Part shown: positions 45,989-54,936 of the stretch, one piece after another
Numbering within the stretch: the stretch's first letter is position 1
How the letters are laid out: every line of letters begins with the position of its first letter
Source: Brucella gallinifaecis
Lineage (GTDB): Bacteria > Pseudomonadota > Alphaproteobacteria > Rhizobiales > Rhizobiaceae
DNA length: 64,000 nucleotides
Direction of reading: 5' to 3'
NCBI RefSeq assembly: GCF_006476605.1
Contig: NZ_ML636811.1
Location: 1 to 64,000 of the forward strand
The notes under the pieces: model-generated
Told to the model about the DNA's origin: nothing
Databases searched by the model: none
Seen by the model: only the letters and a program-made list of their open reading frames with translations
Program-made: the position numbers and the translations under genes

Positions 45989-47452
45989 ATGACATTAAGC
46001 TTTGATCCTGAAACGCTTAAACTGCCGTTTTATCATTATATTGGCGGGGAGCGTGTCGATGCAGCGGGCGCAATGGAAATGCACCGGCCATCGGACGGTA
46101 AAGCCTATGGCGATTGTCCGATTGCTGATGATGCGCTGGTTGATCGTGCCGTAGAAAATGCCAAGGCCAGTTTGAAAACAAGCGGCTGGGCTGATAGCCG
46201 TCCACGCGAACGACTTAATGCGATGCATCGTTGGGCCGACCTGATCGAGCAGGAAGCGTTGACGTTGGCGCGCATGGAAGCTGTTTCATCGACGCGTCCA
46301 ATCGCACATCTTATCGAAGGCGATATTGCTGTCACCGCGGAGCAAATCCGCTTTTTTGCAGAGTTTGCTGACAAGGAAGGCAGCGAAGTTGTGCCGACCA
46401 GCGCCAGCACATTTGGCATGACGCTGAGCGAGCCTTATGGTGTGATTGGTGCGATTACACCGTGGAACTTTCCGATCTCTATGGCTGGCTGGAAGCTCGG
46501 ACCGGCATTGGCCGCAGGCAATGCTGTGGTGCTCAAACCGTCTGAAATCACGCCTTTCACCACGCTTTTAATTGCTGAACTCGCTGTAAAAGCCGGCATT
46601 CCCGCAGGCCTTATCAATATTGTTCTTGGGGATGGGCCAACGACTGGCAATGCCATTACAGGTCATTATGATATTTCCAAAGTGAGCTTTACCGGGTCGA
46701 CGGCAGCAGGGGCGGCGATCATGGCGAATATTGCACGCACCGGCATCAAGCCCATGACGCTTGAGCTTGGCGGAAAAAGTCCGCAAGTGGTGTTTGCCGA
46801 TGCGGATCTCGAATTGGCAGCAGCCGCTATTACGCGCGGAATTCTCAGCAATGCCGGACAGGCATGTGTTGCTGGTTCGCGTCTGATTGTTGCAGAAGAA
46901 ATTGCCGATGCATTGAGCGAAGCCATTGCGCGTCATATGGCGAATATCAAGCCGGGTGTGACGTGGGATGAGAATACCCAATATTCTCCGATCATCTCCG
47001 AGCGCCAGATGTGCCGCATTGACGAAATTGTGCAGAAGGCTGTCAACCTTGGCGCACAAAGTGTTGTTGGTGGCAAGCGGATGGATCGTGAAGGCTATTT
47101 TTATGAGCCAACTTTACTTCGCGGTGTCGATGAAAACTCTCCCGCTGTGACCGAAGAAATCTTCGGGCCTGTGCTGACACTTCAGACATTCAGAGACGAA
47201 GATGAGGCATTAACTCTCGCCGATCATCCGACCTATGGGTTGGCGGCAGGTCTTTTTACGCGGGATCTGTCTCGTGCGCTTCGTGTCACCAAGGCTCTGC
47301 AGGCAGGCACTATCTGGGTCAATCGCTATGGGCGTTCGAGGGATCATATCCTGCCGACTGGTGGCTATAAAAGCTCAGGAATTGGTAAAGATCTCGGGCG
47401 CGACGCCTATCTTGCGAACCGCAAATCCAAAAGCGTGCTCATAGATCTTTAG
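45989..47452 (+). CDS. NAD(P)-dependent aldehyde dehydrogenase
   Basis: 487 residues. Typical motifs: PWNFPISMAGWKLGPALAAG near 160, LELGGKSPQVVFADAD near 257, catalytic Cys in NAGQACVAGSRL near 291, and EEIFGPVL near 390. It resembles betaine, aminobutyraldehyde and phenylacetaldehyde-type enzymes that oxidise amine-derived aldehydes to acids. Part of the plus-strand catabolic operon, so its substrate is probably the aldehyde formed by an oxidase or aminotransferase of this region. Confidence 0.87.
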   Translation: MTLSFDPETLKLPFYHYIGGERVDAAGAMEMHRPSDGKAYGDCPIADDALVDRAVENAKASLKTSGWADSRPRERLNAMHRWADLIEQEALTLARMEAVSSTRPIAHLIEGDIAVTAEQIRFFAEFADKEGSEVVPTSASTFGMTLSEPYGVIGAITPWNFPISMAGWKLGPALAAGNAVVLKPSEITPFTTLLIAELAVKAGIPAGLINIVLGDGPTTGNAITGHYDISKVSFTGSTAAGAAIMANIARTGIKPMTLELGGKSPQVVFADADLELAAAAITRGILSNAGQACVAGSRLIVAEEIADALSEAIARHMANIKPGVTWDENTQYSPIISERQMCRIDEIVQKAVNLGAQSVVGGKRMDREGYFYEPTLLRGVDENSPAVTEEIFGPVLTLQTFRDEDEALTLADHPTYGLAAGLFTRDLSRALRVTKALQAGTIWVNRYGRSRDHILPTGGYKSSGIGKDLGRDAYLANRKSKSVLIDL

Positions 47453-47516
47453 ATATTCATTTTAACGCGCATCTTGTCCTCACACTTTTCAGGATGCGTT
47501 TTTAAGGGAACAAGCA

Positions 47517-48560
47517 ATGAAAACCTATTCGATTGCACTCATTCCGGGTGACGGTATCGGCAAAAGCGTAACTGATTCCACGTGGCTGGTTTTGCAACAG
47601 GCGTCAAAACGCAATGGATTCTCGCTGGAAGGCACCAGCTTTCCGTGGTCATGCGAATATTATCTTGAGACCGGCGCGATGATGCCAGCAGATGGCATCG
47701 AGACGCTGCGTAAGTTTGATGCGATTTATCTCGGTGCCATTGGCTGGCCTGCGGAAGTACCAGATTCAGTATCCCTGCACGGATTACTGCTGCCGATCCG
47801 CAAAGCCTTTGTACAATATGCCAATATCCGCCCGCATCGCCTGTTGCCGGGTGTAACCGGTCCGCTTCGTTCTGAAGGGTTTGATATTATTTGTGTTCGT
47901 GAGAATACCGAGGGCGAATATTCGGGTGCTGGTGGACGTGTGCATTCGGGCACGAAAAATGAGGTCGCGGTAGAAACTGCGATTTTTACCCGAACGGGCG
48001 TTGAACGCATCATCCGCTTTGGTTTTGAACAGGCACGGGCACGCCGTAAGAAGCTTGCTTCGGTAACAAAATCGAATGCTCAGAAATATTCGATGGTTTT
48101 CTGGGACGAAGTGACAAAGGATGTTGCCAAGGAATATCCTGATGTCGAAGTCTCGCATTATCATATTGATGCTATGGCAGCACGTATGGTTATGGCGCCG
48201 GAAAGCCTTGACGTGATCGTGGCTTCAAACCTCTTTGGTGATATTCTGACTGATCTGGGGGCAGCCATTCAGGGCGGTCTAGGCTATGCGGCATCTGCCA
48301 ACATTAATCCTGATCGCACAGCACCTTCCATGTTTGAGCCGGTTCATGGTTCAGCGCCTGACATTGCGCATTTTGGCATTGCCAATCCTATTGCAGCGAT
48401 CTGGTCGGGCGCAATGATGCTTGAGCATCTTGGCGAGCATCAGGCTGCAAAAGATGTGATGACAGCAATTGAAACGGTGACGGCTCAGAGTATTGGAACT
48501 GTCGCGGGTAAAGACAAGACGGATGCAATTACGCAGGCCGTGCTCACAGCTCTGGCATAA
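47517..48560 (+). CDS. TtuC-like tartrate/isopropylmalate-type dehydrogenase
   Basis: 347 residues of the beta-decarboxylating dehydrogenase family: GDGIGKSV near residue 11, CVRENTEGEYSGAGGR near 122, Tyr/Lys catalytic region SVTKSNAQKYS, and the cofactor loop NLFGDILTDLGAA. The absence of the isocitrate- and LeuB-specific segments and the length favour the tartrate dehydrogenase/decarboxylase group, which acts on malate and tartrate. AAGGGAACAAGC precedes the ATG. Its presence in an amine operon is unusual and may process a hydroxy-dicarboxylic intermediate. Confidence 0.8.
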   Translation: MKTYSIALIPGDGIGKSVTDSTWLVLQQASKRNGFSLEGTSFPWSCEYYLETGAMMPADGIETLRKFDAIYLGAIGWPAEVPDSVSLHGLLLPIRKAFVQYANIRPHRLLPGVTGPLRSEGFDIICVRENTEGEYSGAGGRVHSGTKNEVAVETAIFTRTGVERIIRFGFEQARARRKKLASVTKSNAQKYSMVFWDEVTKDVAKEYPDVEVSHYHIDAMAARMVMAPESLDVIVASNLFGDILTDLGAAIQGGLGYAASANINPDRTAPSMFEPVHGSAPDIAHFGIANPIAAIWSGAMMLEHLGEHQAAKDVMTAIETVTAQSIGTVAGKDKTDAITQAVLTALA

Positions 48561-48570
48561 AGAGGAAGTC

Positions 48571-50025
48571 ATGCATACTTTGAAAGATCACGCACTTTTC
48601 CGCCAACAGGGACTTATTGGTGGCGTCTGGCAGGATGCCACATCTGGCGCAACTGTTGATGTTACCAATCCTGCAAGCCTTAGCACTTTGGGCACGATCC
48701 CGGATATGGGCGGCAAGGAAACCCGCGCGGCAATTAATGCTGCAGCGAAAGCTTTCAAGCCATGGAAAAAGAAAACGCATGCCGAGCGTGCAGCGTTGCT
48801 TGAGAGCTGGTTTGCACTGATGGTCGAGCATGAACAGGATCTTGCTCTTTTGCTCACATTGGAGCAGGGAAAACCACTCAATGAAGCACTGGGTGAAATT
48901 CGCTATGGTGCATCCTTTGTTAAATGGTTCGCTGAAGAAGCGCGTCGCATTGATGGAGGCAGCATCCCTTCGCCAACGGCTGATCGCCGCATTCTGGTGT
49001 TAAAAGAAGCCGTTGGTGTTTGCGCGATAATCACACCATGGAACTTTCCGAACGCGATGATTACCCGTAAGGTTGCTCCAGCGCTTGCGGCAGGCTGTAC
49101 AGTTGTGATCAAGCCGTCTGAATTTACACCGTTTTCAGCGCTGGCACTTGGTGTTCTTGCTGAGAGGGCAGGCATTCCTGCCGGTGTCATAAACATCGTT
49201 ACCGGCATGCCAAGCGAAATTGGCAATGAATTGATGGCTAATGAAACCGTGCGCAAAATTTCGTTTACGGGTTCAACACGCGTTGGTTCGCTTCTGATGA
49301 AGGGTGCTGCCGACAGCATTAAGCGTTTGAGTCTTGAACTTGGCGGCAATGCACCATTTATCATATTTGACGATGCTGATCTTGATCAGGCTGTGGAAGG
49401 CGCGATTGCTTCAAAATTCCGCAATGGTGGCCAGACCTGCGTTTGCTCAAACCGTATTCTGGTGCAGGCAGGCATTTACGATGCTTTCGCAGAAAAGCTC
49501 TCGGCTCGCGTTTTAAAAATGAAAGTTGGTGCCGGTACAGATGAAGGTGTCGCGATTGGTCCTATGATCAATCACGCAGCGATCGAAAAGATCGAACGCC
49601 ATGTGAGCGATGCTTTGGGGCGCGGTGCAAAAATTCTTGCACAAAGCGAAAGCATGCCGGAAGGTCGGCAATATGCGCGTCCGATTGTGCTGGGTGATGC
49701 TACAACGGATATGCTGCTTGCATCGGAAGAAACCTTTGGCCCTGTTGCGCCACTTTTCCGATTTGAGACGGAAGAGGAAGCGATTGAAATTGCCAACGCA
49801 ACGCCTTTTGGTCTGGCCGCGTATTTCTTTACCGAGAACCTCAAACGGTCATGGCGTGTGGCTGAAGCGCTGGAATTCGGCATGGTTGGGCTTAACACGG
49901 GTCTGATTTCAACCGAAGTTGCGCCTTTTGGCGGCGTCAAACAGTCTGGGCTGGGCCGTGAGGGTTCAAAACTGGGTATTGAGGAATATCTGGAAGTTAA
50001 AACGCTGCATGTTGGCGGGCTTTAA
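48571..50025 (+). CDS. gabD: Succinate-semialdehyde dehydrogenase (GabD-like)
   Basis: 484 residues from the ATG at 48571, which has AGAGGAAG before it; the longer frame overlaps the previous gene. PWNFPNAMITRKVAPALAAG near 152, LELGGNAPFIIFDDAD near 250, catalytic Cys in GGQTCVCSNR near 288, and EETFGPVAPLF. GabD oxidises succinate semialdehyde to succinate, the last step of GABA breakdown. A glutarate-semialdehyde role is possible. Last gene of the operon, followed by a bidirectional terminator. Confidence 0.88.
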   Translation: MHTLKDHALFRQQGLIGGVWQDATSGATVDVTNPASLSTLGTIPDMGGKETRAAINAAAKAFKPWKKKTHAERAALLESWFALMVEHEQDLALLLTLEQGKPLNEALGEIRYGASFVKWFAEEARRIDGGSIPSPTADRRILVLKEAVGVCAIITPWNFPNAMITRKVAPALAAGCTVVIKPSEFTPFSALALGVLAERAGIPAGVINIVTGMPSEIGNELMANETVRKISFTGSTRVGSLLMKGAADSIKRLSLELGGNAPFIIFDDADLDQAVEGAIASKFRNGGQTCVCSNRILVQAGIYDAFAEKLSARVLKMKVGAGTDEGVAIGPMINHAAIEKIERHVSDALGRGAKILAQSESMPEGRQYARPIVLGDATTDMLLASEETFGPVAPLFRFETEEEAIEIANATPFGLAAYFFTENLKRSWRVAEALEFGMVGLNTGLISTEVAPFGGVKQSGLGREGSKLGIEEYLEVKTLHVGGL

Positions 50026-50032
50026 GACGAAA

Positions 50033-50059
50033 GAAAAGGGCGGTTAAACCGCCCTTTTT
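50033..50059. terminator. Bidirectional terminator between convergent genes
   Basis: AAAAGGGCGG, loop TTAAA, CCGCCCTTTTT. It has A and T runs on both sides and lies 8 bases after the gabD stop and 5 before the oxidase stop. Confidence 0.85.
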
Positions 50060-50063
50060 ACTA

Positions 50064-51341
50064 TTACTGAAACTTGTCGAGCATTTTGTAATAGAAACCC
50101 ACCATAGGCAGAAACCAAGGCTTGCCGGAATAACCGGGAATAGTTGGCCATTCGAGGCCGGAGATTGGACTGTTGTCGCTGCGTCCGAGGATTGCGTCTG
50201 CGAGATAAATCCCCATCTGCGTGGACATTTGTGCGCCATGGCCGGAATAGCCCATCGCATACCAGACGCCATCGGCAAAACCTGCACGCGGATAGCGGTC
50301 CCGGGTCATATCGACAAGCCCACCCCAGCAATAATCGATTTCTACCTTAGCAAGATGCGGGAACATTTTGACGAGGTTTACGCGTAAAATTGCGCCGCTT
50401 TTGTTGTCGGAGCGCTGGTCCGAGGTTGTTGAAAAGCGAGCGCGGCCGCCGAAAATCATACGATTATCCGGTGCAAGCCGGAAATAATTGCCGATATTCA
50501 TCGACGTGACATAGGTGCGATTGCCGGGCATGGTGTCAGCAATTTCGCTGCCTGTCAGCGGTCGGGTTGCAATGATAAAGCTGCCAACCGGAATGATGCG
50601 TTTGCGGAAATAGGAAAAACTGTCTGTCGTATAGGCGCCGGTTGCCAGAATTATAGCGTCTGCAGTCACCGTGCCGCGTGATGTGACGATCTGGTGCTGG
50701 TTACCGAGCTTTTTGCGCTCCTGAACTGTTGTGTTTTCAAAAATCAATGCACCATGACGCGCCGCTGCCGCAGCTAAACCAGTCACATAACGCCCCATAT
50801 GCATCATGGCGCTTTTTTTGGAAAGCATAGCTCCGTGAAAATCATATGAGCCGACTTCGCCCGAGAGCTGATCGGCGCGCAACAAGGCGGTGTCGGAGTC
50901 GACCTCTGCATGGATGGCTTCAAAATTGCGTGCAAGACTGTCGAAATGTGCAGGCTTGGAAGCAAGTTTCAGCTTGCCCGCACGACGGAATGAGCAGTCG
51001 ATATTTTCTTCGGCGACGATGCGTTCTATCGTATCGACGGAATGATCAAAAGCTTTGTAAAGAGCCTTGGCACGTTCTGCGCCAAGCTGTTGTTTTGCAT
51101 CGATATAGCTGTGCGCGAGGCCATTGTTGAGGTGTCCCCCATTGCGCCCTGAAGCGCCGGAGCCGACAAGCCCTGTTTCAAACACCGCGACACGGCTGCC
51201 TGCTTTGGCAAGATGCAATGCAGCTGAAAGGCCGGTGAAACCACCGCCGATAATGGCAATATCATAATGCCCTTCTGGTGGGTTCTTTTCGCCAGCAGTG
51301 AAAGGCGGTGTCGTATCGTGCCAGTAGGGTTTAAATTGCAT
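50064..51341 (-). CDS. DAO-family FAD oxidoreductase (PuuB-like) 2
   Basis: 425 residues. FAD motif YDIAIIGGGFTGLSAALHLA near residue 27, GSGASGRNGGHLNNG near 60, and C-terminal GVWYAMGYSGHGAQMSTQMG. It belongs to the same family as the protein at 37911 and probably oxidises an amine to an aldehyde and ammonia. The HAD gene at 51357 lies 15 bases upstream in the same direction, the same pairing as at 37911/39235. Confidence 0.85.
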   Translation of the reverse strand: MQFKPYWHDTTPPFTAGEKNPPEGHYDIAIIGGGFTGLSAALHLAKAGSRVAVFETGLVGSGASGRNGGHLNNGLAHSYIDAKQQLGAERAKALYKAFDHSVDTIERIVAEENIDCSFRRAGKLKLASKPAHFDSLARNFEAIHAEVDSDTALLRADQLSGEVGSYDFHGAMLSKKSAMMHMGRYVTGLAAAAARHGALIFENTTVQERKKLGNQHQIVTSRGTVTADAIILATGAYTTDSFSYFRKRIIPVGSFIIATRPLTGSEIADTMPGNRTYVTSMNIGNYFRLAPDNRMIFGGRARFSTTSDQRSDNKSGAILRVNLVKMFPHLAKVEIDYCWGGLVDMTRDRYPRAGFADGVWYAMGYSGHGAQMSTQMGIYLADAILGRSDNSPISGLEWPTIPGYSGKPWFLPMVGFYYKMLDKFQ

Positions 51342-51356
51342 CTTGCTAAGCCTTAT

Positions 51357-52025
51357 TTACAGTCCAACGACGCCGGCCAGACCAGAAATATCCTTGATTT
51401 CGGTATAGCCGTAATAGGGGTTCGCTGGCTCGTGACCGCGATTGACCCAGACCTTGTTCCTGATACCAAGATCATGCGCCGACATCAGGTCATAGCGGAA
51501 CGATGAGGAGACATGCAGAATGTCTTCCGGATTGGCGTTGAGCTGATCGAGCATATATTCAAACGCTTTGAAGCGTGGCTTATATGCTTGTGCCTGCTGC
51601 GCTGTATAAACGGCATGAAATGGTGCGCCGAGCTTGTCGACATTGTGGTGGATCTGCTCGTTCATCGCGTTTGAAAGAATGACGAGCGGGATTTCCTTGG
51701 CGACCTTGGAAAGACCGGCCGGCACGTCTGCATGCGGTCCCCAAGTTGGTACGCGTTCATAGACTGTGCGTGCATCTTCAGCTTTGAAGGTTACGTTGTT
51801 CTTCTTGCAGGTGCGTTCAATCGCATTGTGCACGACTTCATTATAAGGCTTCCAGTCACCGAGGATTTCATCCAGGCGATAAGCGGCAAAATTCTTGATA
51901 AACTGCTGCATCTGTTCTTCATTCAGCTGTTCGCCGTAAAGATCGCGTGCGGCTTCCGCCATCTGAAAATTGGTCAGCGTGCCGTAGCAATCGAAGGTGA
52001 TGTATTTTGGTCTGAACTGGGCCAT
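51357..52025 (-). CDS. HAD-family hydrolase, haloacid dehalogenase type II-like, 2
   Basis: 222 residues. Nucleophile Asp in FDCYGTLTNFQ (residues 9-19), motif II VILSNAMNE, Lys in AYKPRFKAFEY, and HVSSSFRYDLMSAHDLG with the last acidic residue. It belongs to the same subfamily as the protein at 39235. First gene of a two-gene unit with the second oxidase. Substrate unknown. Confidence 0.8.
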   Translation of the reverse strand: MAQFRPKYITFDCYGTLTNFQMAEAARDLYGEQLNEEQMQQFIKNFAAYRLDEILGDWKPYNEVVHNAIERTCKKNNVTFKAEDARTVYERVPTWGPHADVPAGLSKVAKEIPLVILSNAMNEQIHHNVDKLGAPFHAVYTAQQAQAYKPRFKAFEYMLDQLNANPEDILHVSSSFRYDLMSAHDLGIRNKVWVNRGHEPANPYYGYTEIKDISGLAGVVGL

Positions 52026-52354
52026 GATTTGATCCTTCCAAGGCGTGCAGGCACTGCTGTGCCATTGTCATACATCATAATGAGCCGCGAATAGACTAAT
52101 CACTGCATTCCTATCCGCGCAAAGCAGATTGTTTCGTATCTCAACGAAGCTTTGGCAGAGAGTTTCGTCAGGCTGGCCTTGGAGTAGGGGTAGACTATTG
52201 GTTTGAGCAGTGGTTCGTCATACCTCGCGGCATAAGATGCGGCGGCGGTGTCAAAGGACAGTGAAAACCATCGGTATATGGATGCTGGTCGGGATGAACT
52301 GCTGCGAGCCTCATTCTAATCTGAGTCAATGAAGAACCGTGCTCGGAAACAGTC
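52026..52354. other. Intergenic region between divergent genes
   Basis: 329 bases between the HAD gene (minus) and the second acetyltransferase (plus). It presumably carries both promoters. No gene, clear operator or repeat was recognised. Confidence 0.4.
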
Positions 52355-53197
52355 ATGACTGCATCGCCAATCACTCTTGAAACGATGACATCTGATCATC
52401 TTGATGGTGCTGTTGCTTTGTCTCAACAGGCAGGCTGGCCACATCGTCGAGAAGACTGGGCCTTTGTGCTCACGCTCAGCAATGGTGTCGTTGCACTGGA
52501 AAGTGGACATGTTGTTGGCACCGCGATGTCAACGCCATTGGGCGATGATGTTGCAGCCGTCAATATGGTTATTGTTGATGAAGCGATGCGTGGACGCGGG
52601 CTTGGTCGCAAGCTGATGCAGGCAGCCCTTGATGCTGCAAGCGGGCGTACATGTTTGCTTGTTGCCACACAGGATGGTTTGCCGCTTTATGAAAAGCTAG
52701 GCTTTGTTAAGACTGGTGAAATTATTCAGCATCAGGGTATTGCTGCAAAGGTGGATGCACAGGGCGATATATCCTGGGCACAAAGCAATGATTTTCCAAG
52801 TTTGATTGAACTGGATCATGCGGCGACTGGCCACAATCGGTCGAATATCATGCAGTTGTTAAATGAGAGTGCGCAGTTTGCAGTCATTCGCAAGAATAAT
52901 AAAGTTGAGGCATTTGCCGGCATTCGCCCCTTTGGTCGTGGTCTTGTTATTGGCCCCGTGGTCGCAAAGACTATTGATGATGCGTGTACGTTGATCGATT
53001 TTCTACTCTCAAAACATACGGGTGAGTTTGTCCGCGTGGATACGAATATTGCAACAGGTCTTGCCGATTGGTTGACCGAACGCGGACTGGTGCATGTTGG
53101 TGGCGGAATACCGATGCGCCGCGCTGTTGGACCAATTGATGAACAAAGCGGCACTGAATACCGCACATATGCGCTTGTAAATCAGGCACTAGGTTGA
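52355..53197 (+). CDS. Double-domain GNAT acetyltransferase 2
   Basis: 280 residues with the same two-part layout as the protein at 42275. The first domain has the acetyl-CoA loop EAMRGRGLGRKLMQAAL and LYEKLGF. The second has DHAATGHNRSNIMQ, RPFGRGLVIGPVVA and FVRVDTNIATGLADWL. Shared blocks include WPHR-x2-DW, GDD-x-A and YQHQG/IQHQG. It is 13 bases before the aminotransferase gene, so the two are likely co-transcribed and act on the same amine. Acceptor unknown. Confidence 0.82.
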   Translation: MTASPITLETMTSDHLDGAVALSQQAGWPHRREDWAFVLTLSNGVVALESGHVVGTAMSTPLGDDVAAVNMVIVDEAMRGRGLGRKLMQAALDAASGRTCLLVATQDGLPLYEKLGFVKTGEIIQHQGIAAKVDAQGDISWAQSNDFPSLIELDHAATGHNRSNIMQLLNESAQFAVIRKNNKVEAFAGIRPFGRGLVIGPVVAKTIDDACTLIDFLLSKHTGEFVRVDTNIATGLADWLTERGLVHVGGGIPMRRAVGPIDEQSGTEYRTYALVNQALG

Positions 53198-53210
53198 TTT
53201 GGAGAATATT

Positions 53211-54587
53211 ATGCTGAGCAATTCGCTGATCGAACTTGATCGCGCCCATCTGGTGCATCCGGTATCATCATTCCGCAGCCACGAAGCCGCTGGTGTCCGT
53301 GTGCTCAAGTCGGGCAAAGGGGCGACTGTAACCGATGCATCGGGCCATAAGCTGCTTGATGGTTTTGCCGGTCTTTGGTGCGTAAATGTTGGCTATGGTC
53401 AGGATAGTATCGTGGAAGCGGCAACAAAGCAGTTGCAAGAGCTTCCATATGCGACAGGCTATTTTGGCCTTGGTTCAGAGCCTGCCATTCGATTGGCGGC
53501 TGAACTGGCAGATCGTGCGCCGGGTGATCTCAACCACGTCTATTTCACGCTTGGCGGTTCGGATGCGATCGACAGCACAATCCGCTTCATTCGCTATTAT
53601 TACCATGCGAAGGGTACGCCGCAGAAAGACCAATTTATTTCGGTTGAATATGGTTATCATGGCTCCTCGACAGCTGGTTCTGGTCTGACTGCACTTCCGG
53701 CATTTCATGCGGGCTTTGGTGTTCCATATGACTGGCAGCATAAAATTCCATCGCATTATGCCTATCGCAATCCGGTTGGCTCCGATCCGCAGGCAATCAT
53801 CAATGCATCGGTTGAAGCGCTTCGTGCTAAAATCGAAGAGCTTGGTGCTGAACGTGTTGCGGCATTTTATGTTGAGCCTATTCAGGGATCGGGCGGTGTG
53901 CTCGTGCCGCCAGCCGGCTGGCTCAAGGCGATGCATGAAGTTTGCAAGAAATATAATGTTCTGTTCATCGTCGATGAAGTGATCACCGGCTTTGGCCGTA
54001 CTGGTCCGCTTTTCGCCTGTTCGGAAGATGATGTTGTGCCGGATTTCATCACGGCTGCCAAAGGTTTGACATCGGGCTATGTGCCGATGGGTGCTGTATT
54101 CATGTCCGATCACGTCTACAACACAATCGCAGATGGCGCAGGCAAGTCCGCAGTCGGTCACGGCTATACCTATTCGGCACACCCCGTAAGTGCAGCAGTT
54201 GGCCTTGAATGTTTGCGTCTTTATGAAGGTGGGTTGCTTGAAAATGGTCGCAAGGCTGGTCAGCGTCTTATGGCTGGTTTGCATGCTTTGGCAGATCATC
54301 CGCTGGTTGGCGATATACGTGGTCGTGGCATGCTTGCAGCAATCGAGCTTGTAACAGACAAGGATAAGAAGACACCGCTTCCGGCAGCAGTTGATCCGGC
54401 ACGTCGCATTTTTGATCGTGCATGGGATAATGGTCTTGTCATTCGCGCCTTTGCGAATGGCGTTCTTGGCTATGCACCGCCGCTTTGCTGCACTGATGAT
54501 GATATCGACGCAATCATCGAGCGCACGCGCATAACGCTTGATCAGACGCTTGCTGATGAGGATGTGCGTATAGCGATGAAGGGATGA
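53211..54587 (+). CDS. Class III (omega) aminotransferase
   Basis: 458 residues from the ATG at 53211 (GGAGAATATT before it). PLP enzyme with VKRLDG-like YHGSSTAGSGLTALP near 165, Asp in FIVDEVITGFGRTG near 255, and the PLP Lys in TAAKGLTSGYVPMGA near 288. It resembles putrescine/omega-amino acid to pyruvate aminotransferases, which turn amines into aldehydes. Adjacent to the acetyltransferase, it could act on an acetylated diamine. A long antisense frame inside it is judged non-coding. Confidence 0.87.
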   Translation: MLSNSLIELDRAHLVHPVSSFRSHEAAGVRVLKSGKGATVTDASGHKLLDGFAGLWCVNVGYGQDSIVEAATKQLQELPYATGYFGLGSEPAIRLAAELADRAPGDLNHVYFTLGGSDAIDSTIRFIRYYYHAKGTPQKDQFISVEYGYHGSSTAGSGLTALPAFHAGFGVPYDWQHKIPSHYAYRNPVGSDPQAIINASVEALRAKIEELGAERVAAFYVEPIQGSGGVLVPPAGWLKAMHEVCKKYNVLFIVDEVITGFGRTGPLFACSEDDVVPDFITAAKGLTSGYVPMGAVFMSDHVYNTIADGAGKSAVGHGYTYSAHPVSAAVGLECLRLYEGGLLENGRKAGQRLMAGLHALADHPLVGDIRGRGMLAAIELVTDKDKKTPLPAAVDPARRIFDRAWDNGLVIRAFANGVLGYAPPLCCTDDDIDAIIERTRITLDQTLADEDVRIAMKG

Positions 54588-54936
54588 GTTTGAAGAGCAG
54601 CAGCTCAGCTGCAAGCAAGAATTTCGTAACTTTATGATATTCGCAATATTATGCTGTTGCTTTTCACCAATTCAGCGCAATTTACCCGCATCTTTGTAAC
54701 ACACTGTCAGAACTGCCAATGGTGAGGATAAAAGGCAAATCCACGGGATTGGGTTGAGATTATCGAATAATTACCGGCCAAATGCTGGTTTTGTTCGCTC
54801 TCCTCAAAGTCTTTTTTAACTCACACTGCAAAGAGGTGTTGTTAACGACCGTAATTCTGAAACTGCAATGAAGCCAAGGTGAAACCGGTGACTATAAACC
54901 GGAGCACCAGATGCAATTATAATAAGGGGAACTGCC
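54588..54936. other. Control region before the peptide-type transporter
   Basis: 349 bases without a supported gene. An AAGGGGAA ribosome site for the next gene lies at the end. No operator recognised. Confidence 0.4.

Noticed and set aside
53475-54614. 379-codon open frame on the minus strand inside the aminotransferase gene
   Set aside because: It is antisense to a well-conserved PLP enzyme, is abnormally rich in Cys, Arg and Ile, and has no recognisable domain, so it is a composition shadow.
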